DNA of 64,000 nucleotides from Burkholderia arboris (GCF_902499125.1 NZ_CABVPX010000026.1:45556-109555), one strand, 5' to 3'. Shown: positions 24,623 to 33,229, counted from the first letter of the stretch. Numbers and translations: made by a program. The notes: generated by a model not told the origin, from the sequence alone.

Positions 24623-25258
24623 TCAGCCGAGCGCGGCGGCGGCCAGCGCGGGTTCGACGTCGGCGGGCGGCGCCGCGTAGCCGGAATCGAGCTCCAGAAG
24701 ACGGCCGTCGGCGAGCGAAAAGATCCAGCCGTGCACGAGCGGCGGCCGTTCGCGGCCGCGCACGATCGGCGACGCGCGCAGCAGCCGAACCTGTTCGAGC
24801 ACGTTAAGCTCGGCGAGGCGGTCGGCGGCGGCCGTGTCGTCGAGCCCGTCGAGTGTGTCGCGATGGCGGCGCGCGAGCGCGCAAAGCGGCGCGATGCGGC
24901 GCGCGACGTGCGGCAGGTCGGCCGGCGGCGGCAGCAGCGATGCGCGCACGCCGCCGCAGCCGTAGTGCCCGCACACGATCACGTGGTCGACCTTCAGCAC
25001 GCGCACTGCGTACTCGAGCACGCTGGCGGAGTTGTCGTCGTCAGGGTGGAACAGGTTCGCGATGTTGCGATGGACGAACAGTTCGCCGGGCGCGCAGTGC
25101 GTGATGGTTTCGGCCGGCACGCGGCTGTCCGCACAGCCGATCCACAGGACGCGCGGATTCTGGCCGCGCGCGAGCGCGTCGAAGAAGCCGGGCGTGTGTT
25201 CACGCGTTTCGCGGGCCCAGGCGATGTTGGCAACCAGCATGCTCTTGGGGCGATTCAT
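24623..25258 (-). CDS. Beta-class carbonic anhydrase
   Basis: A 211-residue zinc enzyme that interconverts carbon dioxide and bicarbonate. The zinc and active-site residues are Cys42, Asp44 and Arg46 (CADSRVP) with His98 and Cys101 (GHYGCGG). Start ATG at 25258 follows AAGGAG. It is co-directional with a SulP transporter 39 nt downstream, so the pair probably supplies bicarbonate for carboxylation reactions. Confidence 0.93.
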   Translation of the reverse strand: MNRPKSMLVANIAWARETREHTPGFFDALARGQNPRVLWIGCADSRVPAETITHCAPGELFVHRNIANLFHPDDDNSASVLEYAVRVLKVDHVIVCGHYGCGGVRASLLPPPADLPHVARRIAPLCALARRHRDTLDGLDDTAAADRLAELNVLEQVRLLRASPIVRGRERPPLVHGWIFSLADGRLLELDSGYAAPPADVEPALAAAALG

Positions 25259-25350
25259 GAGGACTCCTTTGTGATGAAGGCAAATAAATATCGGCCGAAA
25301 TGACGCAATTGCAATCTTTCTAAATTGAAAGGTTCGATTTGGACTGATAT

Positions 25351-25398
25351 TAGGGGTATGCCCTAGCACTCCGGGGGTGTTGAAACAAATTGTTTCAA
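25351..25398 (-). promoter_or_regulatory. Two inverted repeats upstream of the carbonic anhydrase gene
   Basis: TTGAAAC-AAATT-GTTTCAA (25380-25398) is a perfect 7-bp inverted repeat, and TAGGG-GTATG-CCCTA (25351-25365) a second one with 5-bp arms. Both lie 90-140 bp upstream of the carbonic anhydrase start in an AT-rich patch, fitting operator sites. The 383-bp gap 25259-25641 also holds a palindrome at 25523-25537 (CGGAAAA-C-TTTTCCG) and the terminator below, with no gene I can support. Confidence 0.45.
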
Positions 25399-25565
25399 AT
25401 TGATTTGGCAGAGTGCATTGCATGCACCAAGCCGACGCATGACATGCGCTGCGCGTGCCTGTTTCCGCGTAAAGGCCCGCATGACGGGGCGCTCAGCGAA
25501 TTGCCATCGGGCTGTCATCGACCGGAAAACTTTTCCGTCTTATTTCACGGGTTAAATAATTAAAC

Positions 25566-25612
25566 GGAAAAAAAGAAATGGCCATTCACGCAATAATTCG
25601 TGAATGGCCATT
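25566..25612 (-). terminator. Intrinsic terminator of the lipoprotein gene
   Basis: AATGGCCATTCACG (25577-25590) pairs over 14 bp with 25599-25612. On the minus strand the stem is followed by a T-rich stretch (complement of 25566-25575). It lies about 30 nt after the lipoprotein stop codon. Confidence 0.85.
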
Positions 25613-25641
25613 GTGAACATTGCGCGTAAATGCGTAATCGG

Positions 25642-26154
25642 TCAGAACAGGTTGCGGCGATCGGGGTCGTGCAGCGGATCCGGCGTTTTCTGCGTGATGC
25701 GCAGGATGCCCTGCGGATCGAAGTAGAAGCTGTACATCATGTACCAGACGTTGTCCTCGAGATACCGGTACGTCCACACCTCGCGCTTCATCAGCGGGAA
25801 GTAGGACGTCTCGACGGGGCGTCCGAAATTGACGAGCACGTCAGTCTTCGTCCACTTGCCGATCTCGGCGCGATAGAACTCGCTCGGCTGCAGCACCTGG
25901 CGCACGTTGACGATCTTGTGGGCCGCGTCGACGTCGGCTGCGACCGTGACTTCACCCATCGGCTGGGTCGGCCACATCAGGCGCTTGCCGCCGCCGGGCA
26001 GGTCGTAGATCTCGCGCGGCGGGCCCATGCGCGCGACGATCGCCGACTCGTCCTGGCCGGCCTGGTATTGCTGCCACGGTTGCGCGCAACCGGCCAGCAG
26101 CGCGGCGGCGCAGGCGGCCAGCACCGGCAGGCGCGCGGAAATGCGAATGCGCAT
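25642..26154 (-). CDS. Predicted outer-membrane lipoprotein
   Basis: A 170-residue protein with a lipoprotein signal peptide: lipobox LLAGC, lipidated Cys23. The mature part contains WVKTD-like and WTYRYLEDN segments and resembles the small-protein A/BamE-like (SmpA/OmlA) fold of repeated short beta strands (ARMGPPREIYDLP, LVNFGRPVE). No enzyme motif is seen. The start at 26154 is chosen over the ORF start six codons earlier because GGAG lies 7-8 nt upstream and the signal peptide is then typical. Confidence 0.7.
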   Translation of the reverse strand: MRIRISARLPVLAACAAALLAGCAQPWQQYQAGQDESAIVARMGPPREIYDLPGGGKRLMWPTQPMGEVTVAADVDAAHKIVNVRQVLQPSEFYRAEIGKWTKTDVLVNFGRPVETSYFPLMKREVWTYRYLEDNVWYMMYSFYFDPQGILRITQKTPDPLHDPDRRNLF

Positions 26155-26323
26155 GGGGATTCTCCAGAACACGGAAACAAGTCCCGTTTTATCACGGACG
26201 GCGCGCGACGGCGCATTGTGCGGAAAAAATCGGTGCGGATCGCCGGCATGGCCACGCTTGCGGGCGACGGGTGCGCCGGCCTATGATCCGCGCTTCTCGG
26301 GCAGATTGAAGGGCAGGTGGCCG

Positions 26324-27583
26324 ATGCAGGGCTGGAAGCGGTGCGCGCTCGCGCTGAGCGCAGGGTGGATGCTGGTGTCGTCCGCGTTTGCCGGCGGCGA
26401 GCCGGTGCGGATCGCGCTGATCGAAGGGATGTCGGGCCCGTTCGCGAATGCGGGCGCGGCCGTCGAGCGCAACCTGCGCTTCGGCGTCGAGCAGGTCAAC
26501 GCGGCGGGCGGCGTGAAGCTGCGCGACGGCGCGCACCCGCTCGAACTCGTCGTGCTCGACAGCAAGGGCAGCCCGGAGGAGGCGCTCGTGCAGTTGCGCG
26601 CGGCCGCCGACCGGCATATCGGCTTCGTTGCGCAAGGCAACAGCTCGGCCGTCGCGGCCGCGCTCGTCGCGGCGCTCGACAAGCTGAACGCACGCGACCC
26701 GGACAACCGGATGCTGTTCCTGAACTATTCGGCCGACGATCCGGCGCTGACCGGCGCGCGCTGCAGCTTCTGGCATTTCCGTTTCGATGCGCATGCCGGC
26801 ATGCGGATGGCCGCGCTCGCGGACGTGATGGCGCGCGATCGCGCGCTGCGCAAGGTCTATCTGCTGAACCAGGACTACAGCTTCGGCCACGACGTCAGCA
26901 CGCTCGCGCGACAGGCGCTGGCGGCGCGGCGCCCGGACGTGACGATCGCCGGCGACGAATTCCACCCGATCGGCCGGATCAAGGATTTCGCGCCGTATAT
27001 CGCGAAGATCCGTGCGAGCGGCGCTGACGCCGTCGTGACCGGCAACTGGGGCAACGACCTCACGCTGCTCGTGAAGGCCGCGCGCGAACAGGGGCTGAAC
27101 GCGAAGTTCTATACGTTCTACGGCAACAGCCTCGGCGCGCCGGCGGCCCTCGGCGACGCCGGTGTCGGACGCGTCGTGGCCGTGGCCGACTGGCACCCGA
27201 ATGCGGGCGGCGCGAAATCGGACGCGTTCTACCGCGCGTTCCGGACCCGTTTCCCGGCCGCGCAGGACGACTATCCGGTGCGGCGGATGAGCCTGATGAT
27301 CGACATGCTGGCCGCGGCGATGAGCCGCGCGGGTTCGGCCGACCCCGTTGCGGTTGCACGAGCGCTCGAGGGTTTGTCGTTCGACGACGGCTTCCATGCG
27401 TCGCGGATGCGCGCGCAGGATCATCAGCTGATCCAACCCCTTTACGTGATGGAGATGGACAAGGCCGGCACGCCCGGCGTGCGCTTCGACAACGAGGGGT
27501 CGGGCTATGGCTTCCGGACGGTGCTGGCGGTGCCGGCGCCGCGTACGGAAATGCCGTCGACGTGCTCGATGACGCGCCCGTGA
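26324..27583 (+). CDS. Periplasmic ABC-type branched-chain amino acid-binding protein (orphan)
   Basis: A 419-residue LivJ/type I periplasmic binding protein. Signal peptide to about residue 23 (WMLVSSAFA). The mature part starts EPVRIALIEGMSGPFANAG and includes YLLNQDYSFGHDVS and GADAVVTGNWGNDLTLLVKA. These proteins capture amino acids or related ligands. No permease or ATPase genes are near, so the ligand and partner transporter are unknown. The start ATG at 26324 is the only one that gives a signal peptide. Confidence 0.88.
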   Translation: MQGWKRCALALSAGWMLVSSAFAGGEPVRIALIEGMSGPFANAGAAVERNLRFGVEQVNAAGGVKLRDGAHPLELVVLDSKGSPEEALVQLRAAADRHIGFVAQGNSSAVAAALVAALDKLNARDPDNRMLFLNYSADDPALTGARCSFWHFRFDAHAGMRMAALADVMARDRALRKVYLLNQDYSFGHDVSTLARQALAARRPDVTIAGDEFHPIGRIKDFAPYIAKIRASGADAVVTGNWGNDLTLLVKAAREQGLNAKFYTFYGNSLGAPAALGDAGVGRVVAVADWHPNAGGAKSDAFYRAFRTRFPAAQDDYPVRRMSLMIDMLAAAMSRAGSADPVAVARALEGLSFDDGFHASRMRAQDHQLIQPLYVMEMDKAGTPGVRFDNEGSGYGFRTVLAVPAPRTEMPSTCSMTRP

Positions 27584-27612
27584 CAGGGGGCGGTAAGTAC
27601 GGCGCGGAGTTG

Positions 27613-27621
27613 TGCTACAAT
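27613..27621 (+). promoter_or_regulatory. Extended -10 promoter of rpsO
   Basis: TGC-TACAAT is an extended -10 element; no clear -35 hexamer is present. It lies 70 nt upstream of the rpsO start codon. Confidence 0.5.
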
Positions 27622-27690
27622 GCCCGCCGGTTGTAAGTCACGGCACGGCCATTCTTCCGTGTCCGCCTGTTCAGTTAGAAAGGAAATCAC

Positions 27691-27960
27691 ATGTCTGTTG
27701 CAGATATCAAGAAGTCGGAAGTCGTTGCCCAGTTCGCCCGCGCTACCAACGACACGGGGTCGCCCGAAGTCCAGGTCGCACTGCTGACCGCACGTATCGT
27801 CGAACTGACGGGTCACTTCAAGACCCACGCGAAGGATCACCACAGCCGCCGCGGCCTGCTGCGCATGGTGAGCCGCCGCCGCAAGCTGCTCGACTACCTC
27901 AAGGGCAAGGATGCCGACCGTTACCGCGCACTGATCGAGAAGCTGGGTCTGCGTAAGTAA
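27691..27960 (+). CDS. rpsO: 30S ribosomal protein S15
   Basis: An 89-residue small ribosomal subunit protein with the conserved helical core (HSRRGLLRMVSRRRKLLDYLK). It binds the 16S rRNA three-way junction and in E. coli represses its own translation. The start ATG at 27691 follows AAAGGAAATCAC. The gene is followed by an intrinsic terminator and then pnp, the usual rpsO-pnp order. Confidence 0.98.
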   Translation: MSVADIKKSEVVAQFARATNDTGSPEVQVALLTARIVELTGHFKTHAKDHHSRRGLLRMVSRRRKLLDYLKGKDADRYRALIEKLGLRK

Positions 27961-27983
27961 TCGAGGCGATTGCCGCCAGCAAG

Positions 27984-28022
27984 ATGCCTGTGTCAGTCCG
28001 CTGATACAGGCATTTTGTTTTT
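27984..28022 (+). terminator. Intrinsic terminator between rpsO and pnp
   Basis: ATGCCTGTGTCAG pairs with CTGATACAGGCAT (one G-U) around TCCG, followed by TTTGTTTTT. Read-through would feed pnp. Confidence 0.88.
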
Positions 28023-28110
28023 GCGCGGTGCGTAGCGTCACGCGCATCGCAGGCTGTCCGGCACGTTTGTGCGGGGCTGCCGCAACGACTGATACCGGGG
28101 CAGGATTTGT

Positions 28111-28153
28111 GTCATTCCAGCGCGTCGCTGCATGAGCGCCGCGCTGGAATGGC
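28111..28153 (+). promoter_or_regulatory. Long hairpin in the pnp leader, candidate RNase III site
   Basis: A 12-bp perfect stem (28113-28124 with 28140-28151), extended by two outer pairs and by an inner 4-bp stem (28126-28129 with 28135-28138). It lies about 100 nt before the pnp start codon, has no U-tract, and is placed like the E. coli pnp leader duplex that RNase III cuts and PNPase then uses for autoregulation. The role is inferred by position. Confidence 0.6.
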
Positions 28154-28250
28154 ATAAAAAACACACCTTGCTCCGGGTGATTCGGTCGGGACGCCGCCGT
28201 GCCGGATGGCCGGCGCGGCGAATGAAATGCATGAATTCAAAGGAGCAACC

Positions 28251-30398
28251 ATGTCCATGTTCAACAAGGTCGTGAAGGAATTCCAGTGGGGCCAGCACAA
28301 GGTGCGCCTCGAAACCGGTGAAGTCGCTCGCCAGGCGAGCGGTGCGGTGATCGTCGACGTCGAAGATACCGTCGTGCTGGCAACCGTCGTCGGCGCGAAG
28401 TCGGCAAAGCCGGGCCAGGATTTCTTCCCGCTGACCGTCGACTACCTCGAGAAGACCTACTCGGCCGGCAAGATCCCGGGCGGCTTCTTCCGCCGCGAAG
28501 GCCGTCCGTCGGAGCATGAGACGCTGACGTCGCGCCTGATCGACCGTCCGCTGCGCCCGCTGTTCCCGGAAGGCTTCTACAACGAAGTCCAGGTCGTGAT
28601 CCACGTGCTGTCCGTGAACCCGGAAGTCCCGGCGGACATCCCCGCGCTGATCGGCGCATCGGCTGCGCTCGCCGTGTCGGGCCTGCCGTTCAACGGCCCG
28701 GTCGGTGCCGCACGCGTGGCGTACATCGACAACGCATACGTGCTGAACCCGACGCGTGACCAGATCAAGGCATCGAGCCTCGACCTCGTCGTCGCGGGTA
28801 CGGAACGCGCCGTGCTGATGGTCGAATCGGAAGCCGACCAGCTGTCGGAAGAAGTGATGCTGGGCGCCGTGGTGTTCGGCCACGAGCAGATGCAGATCGC
28901 GATCGACGCGATCCACGAACTGGTGCGCGAAGGCGGCAAGCCCGAGTGGGACTGGCAGCCGGCGCCGAAGAACGAGCCGCTGATCGCACGCGTGACCGAG
29001 CTGGCGCAGAACGACCTGCTCGCCGCTTACCAACTCCGCGACAAGCAAGCGCGTTCGGCGAAGCTGAAGGAAGTCTACTCGGCAACGTCGGCGAAGCTCG
29101 AGGAAGACGCACAGGCGGCCGGTACGGTCGCGGCCGACAAGGCCACCGTCGGCAACGTGCTGTTCGACATCGAAGCAAAGATCGTCCGTTCGCAGATCCT
29201 GAACGGCGAGCCGCGTATCGACGGCCGCGACACGCGCACCGTGCGCCCGATCGAAATCCGCACCGGCGTGCTGCCGCGTACCCACGGCTCGGCGCTGTTC
29301 ACGCGCGGCGAGACGCAGGCGCTGGTCGTCGCGACGCTCGGCACGAAGGGTGACGAGCAGATCATCGATGCGCTCGAAGGCGAATACCGCGAGCGCTTCA
29401 TGCTCCACTACAACATGCCCCCGTTCGCGACCGGCGAAACGGGCCGCGTCGGCTCGCCGAAGCGCCGCGAAATCGGCCACGGCCGTCTCGCGAAGCGCGC
29501 GCTGGTCAAGTGCCTGCCGAGCGCCGACGAATTCGGCTACTCGATCCGCGTCGTGTCGGAAATCACCGAATCGAACGGTTCGTCGTCGATGGCATCGGTG
29601 TGCGGCGGCTGCCTCGCACTGATGGACGCCGGCGTGCCGATGAAGGCGCACGTCGCGGGTATCGCGATGGGCCTGATCCTCGAAGGCAACAAGTTCGCGG
29701 TGCTGACCGACATCCTCGGCGACGAAGATCACCTCGGCGACATGGACTTCAAGGTGGCCGGCACGGAACAAGGCGTGACGGCGCTGCAGATGGACATCAA
29801 GATCCAGGGCATCACGAAGGAAATCATGCAGGTCGCGCTCGCGCAGGCGAAGGAAGGCCGCATGCACATCCTTGGCAAGATGACGTCGGCAGTCTCGGGT
29901 GCGAACACGCAACTGTCGGAATTCGCGCCGCGCATGATCACGATCAAGATCAACCCGGAAAAGATCCGCGACGTGATCGGCAAGGGCGGTTCGGTGATCC
30001 GCGCGCTGACGGAAGAAACGGGCACGACCATCGACATCTCGGACGACGGCGTCGTGACGATCGCGAGCACGAACAGCGACGGCATGGCCGAAGCGAAGAA
30101 GCGCATCGAGCAAATCACGGCCGAGATCGAAGTCGGCCAGGTGTACGAAGGCACGGTGCTCAAGCTGCTCGATTTCGGCGCGATCGTGAACCTGCTGCCG
30201 GGCAAGGACGGCCTGCTGCACATCTCGGAAATCGTCAACGAGCGTGTGAAGGACATCAACGACTACCTGAAGGAAGGTCAGCAGGTTAAGGTCAAGGTCA
30301 TTCAGACGGACGAGAAGGGTCGTGTGCGACTGTCCGCCAAGGCGCTGCTGAACGAAGCAGCCGCGGCAACGCAGTCGGATACGCCGCCGCAGCAGTAA
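28251..30398 (+). CDS. pnp: Polyribonucleotide nucleotidyltransferase (PNPase)
   Basis: A 715-residue 3'-5' phosphorolytic exoribonuclease and polyadenylation enzyme of the degradosome. Two RNase PH domains (about 10-230 and 310-550, the latter with GETQALVVATLGT and GHGRLAKRAL) surround a helical linker; KH (about 560-620, INPEKIRDVIGKGGSVIRAL) and S1 (about 620-695, YEGTVLKLLDFGAIVNLLPG) domains follow. The ATG at 28251 follows AAAGGAG and gives the conserved N terminus MSMFNKVVKEF; an upstream in-frame ATG is rejected. Confidence 0.98.
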   Translation: MSMFNKVVKEFQWGQHKVRLETGEVARQASGAVIVDVEDTVVLATVVGAKSAKPGQDFFPLTVDYLEKTYSAGKIPGGFFRREGRPSEHETLTSRLIDRPLRPLFPEGFYNEVQVVIHVLSVNPEVPADIPALIGASAALAVSGLPFNGPVGAARVAYIDNAYVLNPTRDQIKASSLDLVVAGTERAVLMVESEADQLSEEVMLGAVVFGHEQMQIAIDAIHELVREGGKPEWDWQPAPKNEPLIARVTELAQNDLLAAYQLRDKQARSAKLKEVYSATSAKLEEDAQAAGTVAADKATVGNVLFDIEAKIVRSQILNGEPRIDGRDTRTVRPIEIRTGVLPRTHGSALFTRGETQALVVATLGTKGDEQIIDALEGEYRERFMLHYNMPPFATGETGRVGSPKRREIGHGRLAKRALVKCLPSADEFGYSIRVVSEITESNGSSSMASVCGGCLALMDAGVPMKAHVAGIAMGLILEGNKFAVLTDILGDEDHLGDMDFKVAGTEQGVTALQMDIKIQGITKEIMQVALAQAKEGRMHILGKMTSAVSGANTQLSEFAPRMITIKINPEKIRDVIGKGGSVIRALTEETGTTIDISDDGVVTIASTNSDGMAEAKKRIEQITAEIEVGQVYEGTVLKLLDFGAIVNLLPGKDGLLHISEIVNERVKDINDYLKEGQQVKVKVIQTDEKGRVRLSAKALLNEAAAATQSDTPPQQ

Positions 30399-30413
30399 GC
30401 GGACAGGCGGACC

Positions 30414-30450
30414 AACGGCCGGCAGTGCGAAAGCGTGCCGGCCGTTTTTT
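30414..30450 (+). terminator. Intrinsic terminator after pnp
   Basis: AACGGCCGGCA (30414-30424) pairs with TGCCGGCCGTT (30436 onward) and runs into TTTTTT ending at 30450. Confidence 0.9.
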
Positions 30451-30552
30451 CTGTAGCATCGTTGTGCGGCGCAGCAGCGCCGGCGACGCGCCCGCGCCGT
30501 GCGCGCGCGTGCGTGCGTACCATCCGATTCCGTTCCTGGAGCCCACCTCACC

Positions 30553-31572
30553 ATGAAAGCCATCGAAATCACCGAATTCGGCGCCCCCGACGTGCTGAAG
30601 CTTGCGGAGCGTTCGCGCCCCGAACCGAAGCGCGGCGAGGTACTGATCAAGGTGGCGGCTTCCGGCGTGAACCGGCCCGACGTGTTCCAGCGCAAGGGCG
30701 CCTATGCGCCGCCGCCGGGGGCGTCGGATCTGCCGGGGCTCGAGGTGGCGGGCGAGATCGTCGGCGGCGATTTGTCCGATGCCGCGCTGAACCCGTTCGG
30801 CCTGAAGCTGGGCGATCGCGTGTGCGCGCTGCTCGCAGGCGGCGGCTATGCCGAATACGCAGTTGCGCCGCTGCCGCAGTGCCTGCCGGTGCCCGACGGG
30901 CTCACCGACATCGAGGCCGCGTCGCTGCCCGAAACGTTCTTCACCGTGTGGAGCAACGTGTTCGACCGTGCGCAGCTCGGCGCGGGCGAGGGCGGCGAGC
31001 AGGAGACGCTGCTCGTGCAGGGCGGCTCGAGCGGCATCGGCGTGACGGCGATCCAGATCGCGCATGCGCTCGGCTTTCGCGTGTTCGCGACGGCCGGCAC
31101 CGCCGACAAGTGCCGCGCGTGCGAGGCGCTTGGCGCCGAGCGCGCGATCAACTACAAGACCGAAGACTTCGTCGAGGTCGTGAAGTCGCTGACGCACGAT
31201 CGCGGCGTCGACGTGATTCTCGACATGGTGGCCGGTTCGTACGTGCCGCGCGAGCTGTCCGCGCTCGCGGACGGCGGCCGTCTCGTGCTGATCGCACTGC
31301 TCGGCGGTGCGAAGGCCGACGTCAACCTCGGCGAGATCCTGCGCCGCCGGCTGACGATCACGGGTTCGACGCTGCGCCCGCGTCCGGTCGAGTTCAAGGC
31401 GCGCATCGCTGCGCAACTGAAGGCGCGCGTGTGGCCGCTGATCGCCGAAGGCCGCATCAAGCCGGTGATCTATCGCGTGCTGCCGGCCGCGGACGCCGCG
31501 CAGGCCCATGCGCTGATGGAAAGCAGCGAGCACACCGGCAAGATCGTCCTCGATTGGGGTACGAACGCGTGA
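30553..31572 (+). CDS. Zinc-independent quinone oxidoreductase (MDR family, PIG3-like)
   Basis: A 339-residue medium-chain dehydrogenase. The N-terminal domain has GVNRPDVFQRKGAYAPPPGASD and the second domain holds the NADPH motif in VQGGSSGIGVTAIQIA. The Cys/His zinc ligands of alcohol dehydrogenases are missing, as expected for quinone reductases of the PIG3/TIGR02824 group. It reduces quinones with NADPH and may limit oxidative stress. It is separated from tpiA by 141 bp holding the tpiA promoter. Confidence 0.9.
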   Translation: MKAIEITEFGAPDVLKLAERSRPEPKRGEVLIKVAASGVNRPDVFQRKGAYAPPPGASDLPGLEVAGEIVGGDLSDAALNPFGLKLGDRVCALLAGGGYAEYAVAPLPQCLPVPDGLTDIEAASLPETFFTVWSNVFDRAQLGAGEGGEQETLLVQGGSSGIGVTAIQIAHALGFRVFATAGTADKCRACEALGAERAINYKTEDFVEVVKSLTHDRGVDVILDMVAGSYVPRELSALADGGRLVLIALLGGAKADVNLGEILRRRLTITGSTLRPRPVEFKARIAAQLKARVWPLIAEGRIKPVIYRVLPAADAAQAHALMESSEHTGKIVLDWGTNA

Positions 31573-31604
31573 CGGCCCGTGTGGCCGGGCTTGACATGCG
31601 CGGT

Positions 31605-31634
31605 TTGACCGGTTCAAGCCGTGCGCAGTAAAAT
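31605..31634 (+). promoter_or_regulatory. Promoter of tpiA-secG
   Basis: TTGACC (31605-31610), an 18-bp spacer and TAAAAT (31629-31634), 80 nt before the tpiA start codon. Confidence 0.6.
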
Positions 31635-31713
31635 CGCGGGTTTGCTTCGCCAGATCAAACCTGACGGCCGGTTTCCGGCGCGTTAATGACACAGCGGTGA
31701 CGAGACAGACACG

Positions 31714-32469
31714 ATGTCGAAACAGAGAACTAAGCGGGTGATCGGCAACTGGAAGATGCACGGCCGGCTGGCCGGCAACCAGGCGTTGCTGAACGAAGTG
31801 GTGCTGGGCGCGGGCGCGGTGGCGGCCGAAACGTCGGTCGGCGTGTGCGTGCCGTTCCCGTATCTCGCGCAGGTTCACGCGCAGCTCGACGGCGGCCGTG
31901 TCGCCTGGGGCGCGCAGGACGTGTCCGCGCACGAACAGGGCGCGTTCACCGGCGAAGTGGCGGCCGCGATGGTTGCGGAGTTCGGCGCACGCTATGCGAT
32001 CGTCGGTCACTCGGAGCGTCGCGCGTATCACGGCGAAAGCAACGAGACGGTCGCGGCGAAGACGCAGCGCGCGCTCGCAGCCGGCCTCACGCCGGTCGTG
32101 TGCGTCGGCGAGACGCTCGACGAGCGCGAGTCGGGTGCGACCGAGCAGGTCGTCGGTGCGCAACTGGATGCGGTACTGGCCGCGCTGACGGCCGACGAGG
32201 CTGTACGCATCGTCGTCGCGTACGAGCCGGTCTGGGCGATCGGTACGGGCAAGAGCGCGACCTCCGCGCAGGCACAGGACGTGCACGCGTTCCTGCGCAC
32301 GCGTCTCGCGGCGAAGGGGGCGGCGGACGTGTCCGTGCTGTACGGCGGCAGCGTGAAGCCGGACAACGCGGAAGAGCTGTTCGCGCAACCGGACATCGAC
32401 GGTGGCCTGATCGGCGGCGCGTCGCTGAAGGCGGAAGATTTCCTGGCGATCTGCCGGGCCGCGCGATAA
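31714..32469 (+). CDS. tpiA: Triosephosphate isomerase
   Basis: A 251-residue TIM-barrel enzyme that interconverts glyceraldehyde 3-phosphate and dihydroxyacetone phosphate. Catalytic motifs are GNWKMH (Asn/Lys), VGHSERR (His) and VAYEPVWAIGTGK (Glu and the mobile loop); the phosphate-binding end is LYGGSVKPDN. It heads a tpiA-secG-tRNA-Leu-nuo stretch. Confidence 0.97.
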   Translation: MSKQRTKRVIGNWKMHGRLAGNQALLNEVVLGAGAVAAETSVGVCVPFPYLAQVHAQLDGGRVAWGAQDVSAHEQGAFTGEVAAAMVAEFGARYAIVGHSERRAYHGESNETVAAKTQRALAAGLTPVVCVGETLDERESGATEQVVGAQLDAVLAALTADEAVRIVVAYEPVWAIGTGKSATSAQAQDVHAFLRTRLAAKGAADVSVLYGGSVKPDNAEELFAQPDIDGGLIGGASLKAEDFLAICRAAR

Positions 32470-32541
32470 GCGGTCCGAGATCGAATTGAACCATGACGGC
32501 GGCCGGACGGTCCGGTCGCCCGATCCAATCGGGTGGGTGTG

Positions 32542-32922
32542 ATGCTGTTATTCAAGACGCTGATTATTGTGGTGCAGGTGTTGTCTGCGCTCGGTGTGAT
32601 TGGTCTCGTGCTGCTGCAGCACGGCAAGGGTGCCGACATGGGCGCTGCGTTCGGCAGCGGCGCGTCGGGCAGCCTGTTCGGTGCGACGGGCTCGGCGAAC
32701 TTCCTGTCGCGTACGACGGGCATTCTCGCGACGATCTTCTTCGTCGCGACGCTCGCGCTGACCTACCTCGGTTCGTACAAGTCGACGCCGTCGGCCGGCG
32801 TGCTCGGCGCGGCAGCGACCGCACCGGCATCGGCGCCTGCAGCATCGGCACCGGCTGTCGCGGCATCCGGTGCCGCTGCGGGCTCGGCTGCGAGCGCGCC
32901 GGGCCAGGACGTCCCGAAATAA
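32542..32922 (+). CDS. secG: Preprotein translocase subunit SecG
   Basis: A 126-residue SecYEG subunit with two membrane helices (LFKTLIIVVQVLSALGVIGL and TGILATIFFVATLALTYLG) joined by the conserved loop LQHGKGADMGAAFGSGASGS. The C-terminal third is a flexible Ala-rich tail. A GTG three codons upstream (32533) is an alternative start; ATG 32542 gives the family N terminus and follows GGGTGGG. The tRNA-Leu gene downstream matches the secG-leuU order of E. coli. Confidence 0.94.
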   Translation: MLLFKTLIIVVQVLSALGVIGLVLLQHGKGADMGAAFGSGASGSLFGATGSANFLSRTTGILATIFFVATLALTYLGSYKSTPSAGVLGAAATAPASAPAASAPAVAASGAAAGSAASAPGQDVPK

Positions 32923-32948
32923 AAAGTTAAATTTTTCGCGTTTGTGCG

Positions 32949-32977
32949 TTGAACAAATCTGGAACTCGGGTTAGAAT
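32949..32977 (+). promoter_or_regulatory. Promoter of the tRNA-Leu gene
   Basis: TTGAAC (32949-32954), a 17-bp spacer and TAGAAT (32972-32977), about 57 nt before the mature tRNA. The sequence around it is AT-rich. Confidence 0.65.
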
Positions 32978-33033
32978 TTAATTCTTGAAGCGATTCGCGG
33001 GAAACAAGCAACACAACCCGAGTTGCATGCAGT

Positions 33034-33118
33034 GCCGACGTGGTGAAATTGGTAGACACGCTATCTTGAGGGGGTAGTGGCGAAAGCTGTGCGAGTTCGA
33101 GTCTCGCCGTCGGCACCA
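33034..33118 (+). tRNA. leuU: tRNA-Leu (GAG)
   Basis: An 85-nt class II tRNA. The acceptor arm is GCCGACG with CGTCGGC, discriminator A73 (33115) and an encoded CCA (33116-33118). The anticodon stem CTATC/GGTAG encloses the loop TTGAGGG with anticodon GAG, which reads CUC and CUU. A variable arm follows and the T loop GTTCGAGTC is intact. It lies between secG and the nuo operon with its own promoter and terminator. Confidence 0.97.
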
Positions 33119-33128
33119 AAGTTACTCA

Positions 33129-33158
33129 ATGCCAGCCGCTTCTAGTGGCTGGCATTTT
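33129..33158 (+). terminator. Intrinsic terminator after tRNA-Leu
   Basis: ATGCCAGCC pairs with GGCTGGCAT around GCTTCTAGT and is followed by TTTTC. It separates the tRNA from the nuo promoter region. Confidence 0.85.
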
Positions 33159-33229
33159 TCATTTCTGGGGTGTGCTTGCGGTTGTCTTGCGATCGCCTGC
33201 ACTCCGAAATGATCCCTTCCGCCGGATAG

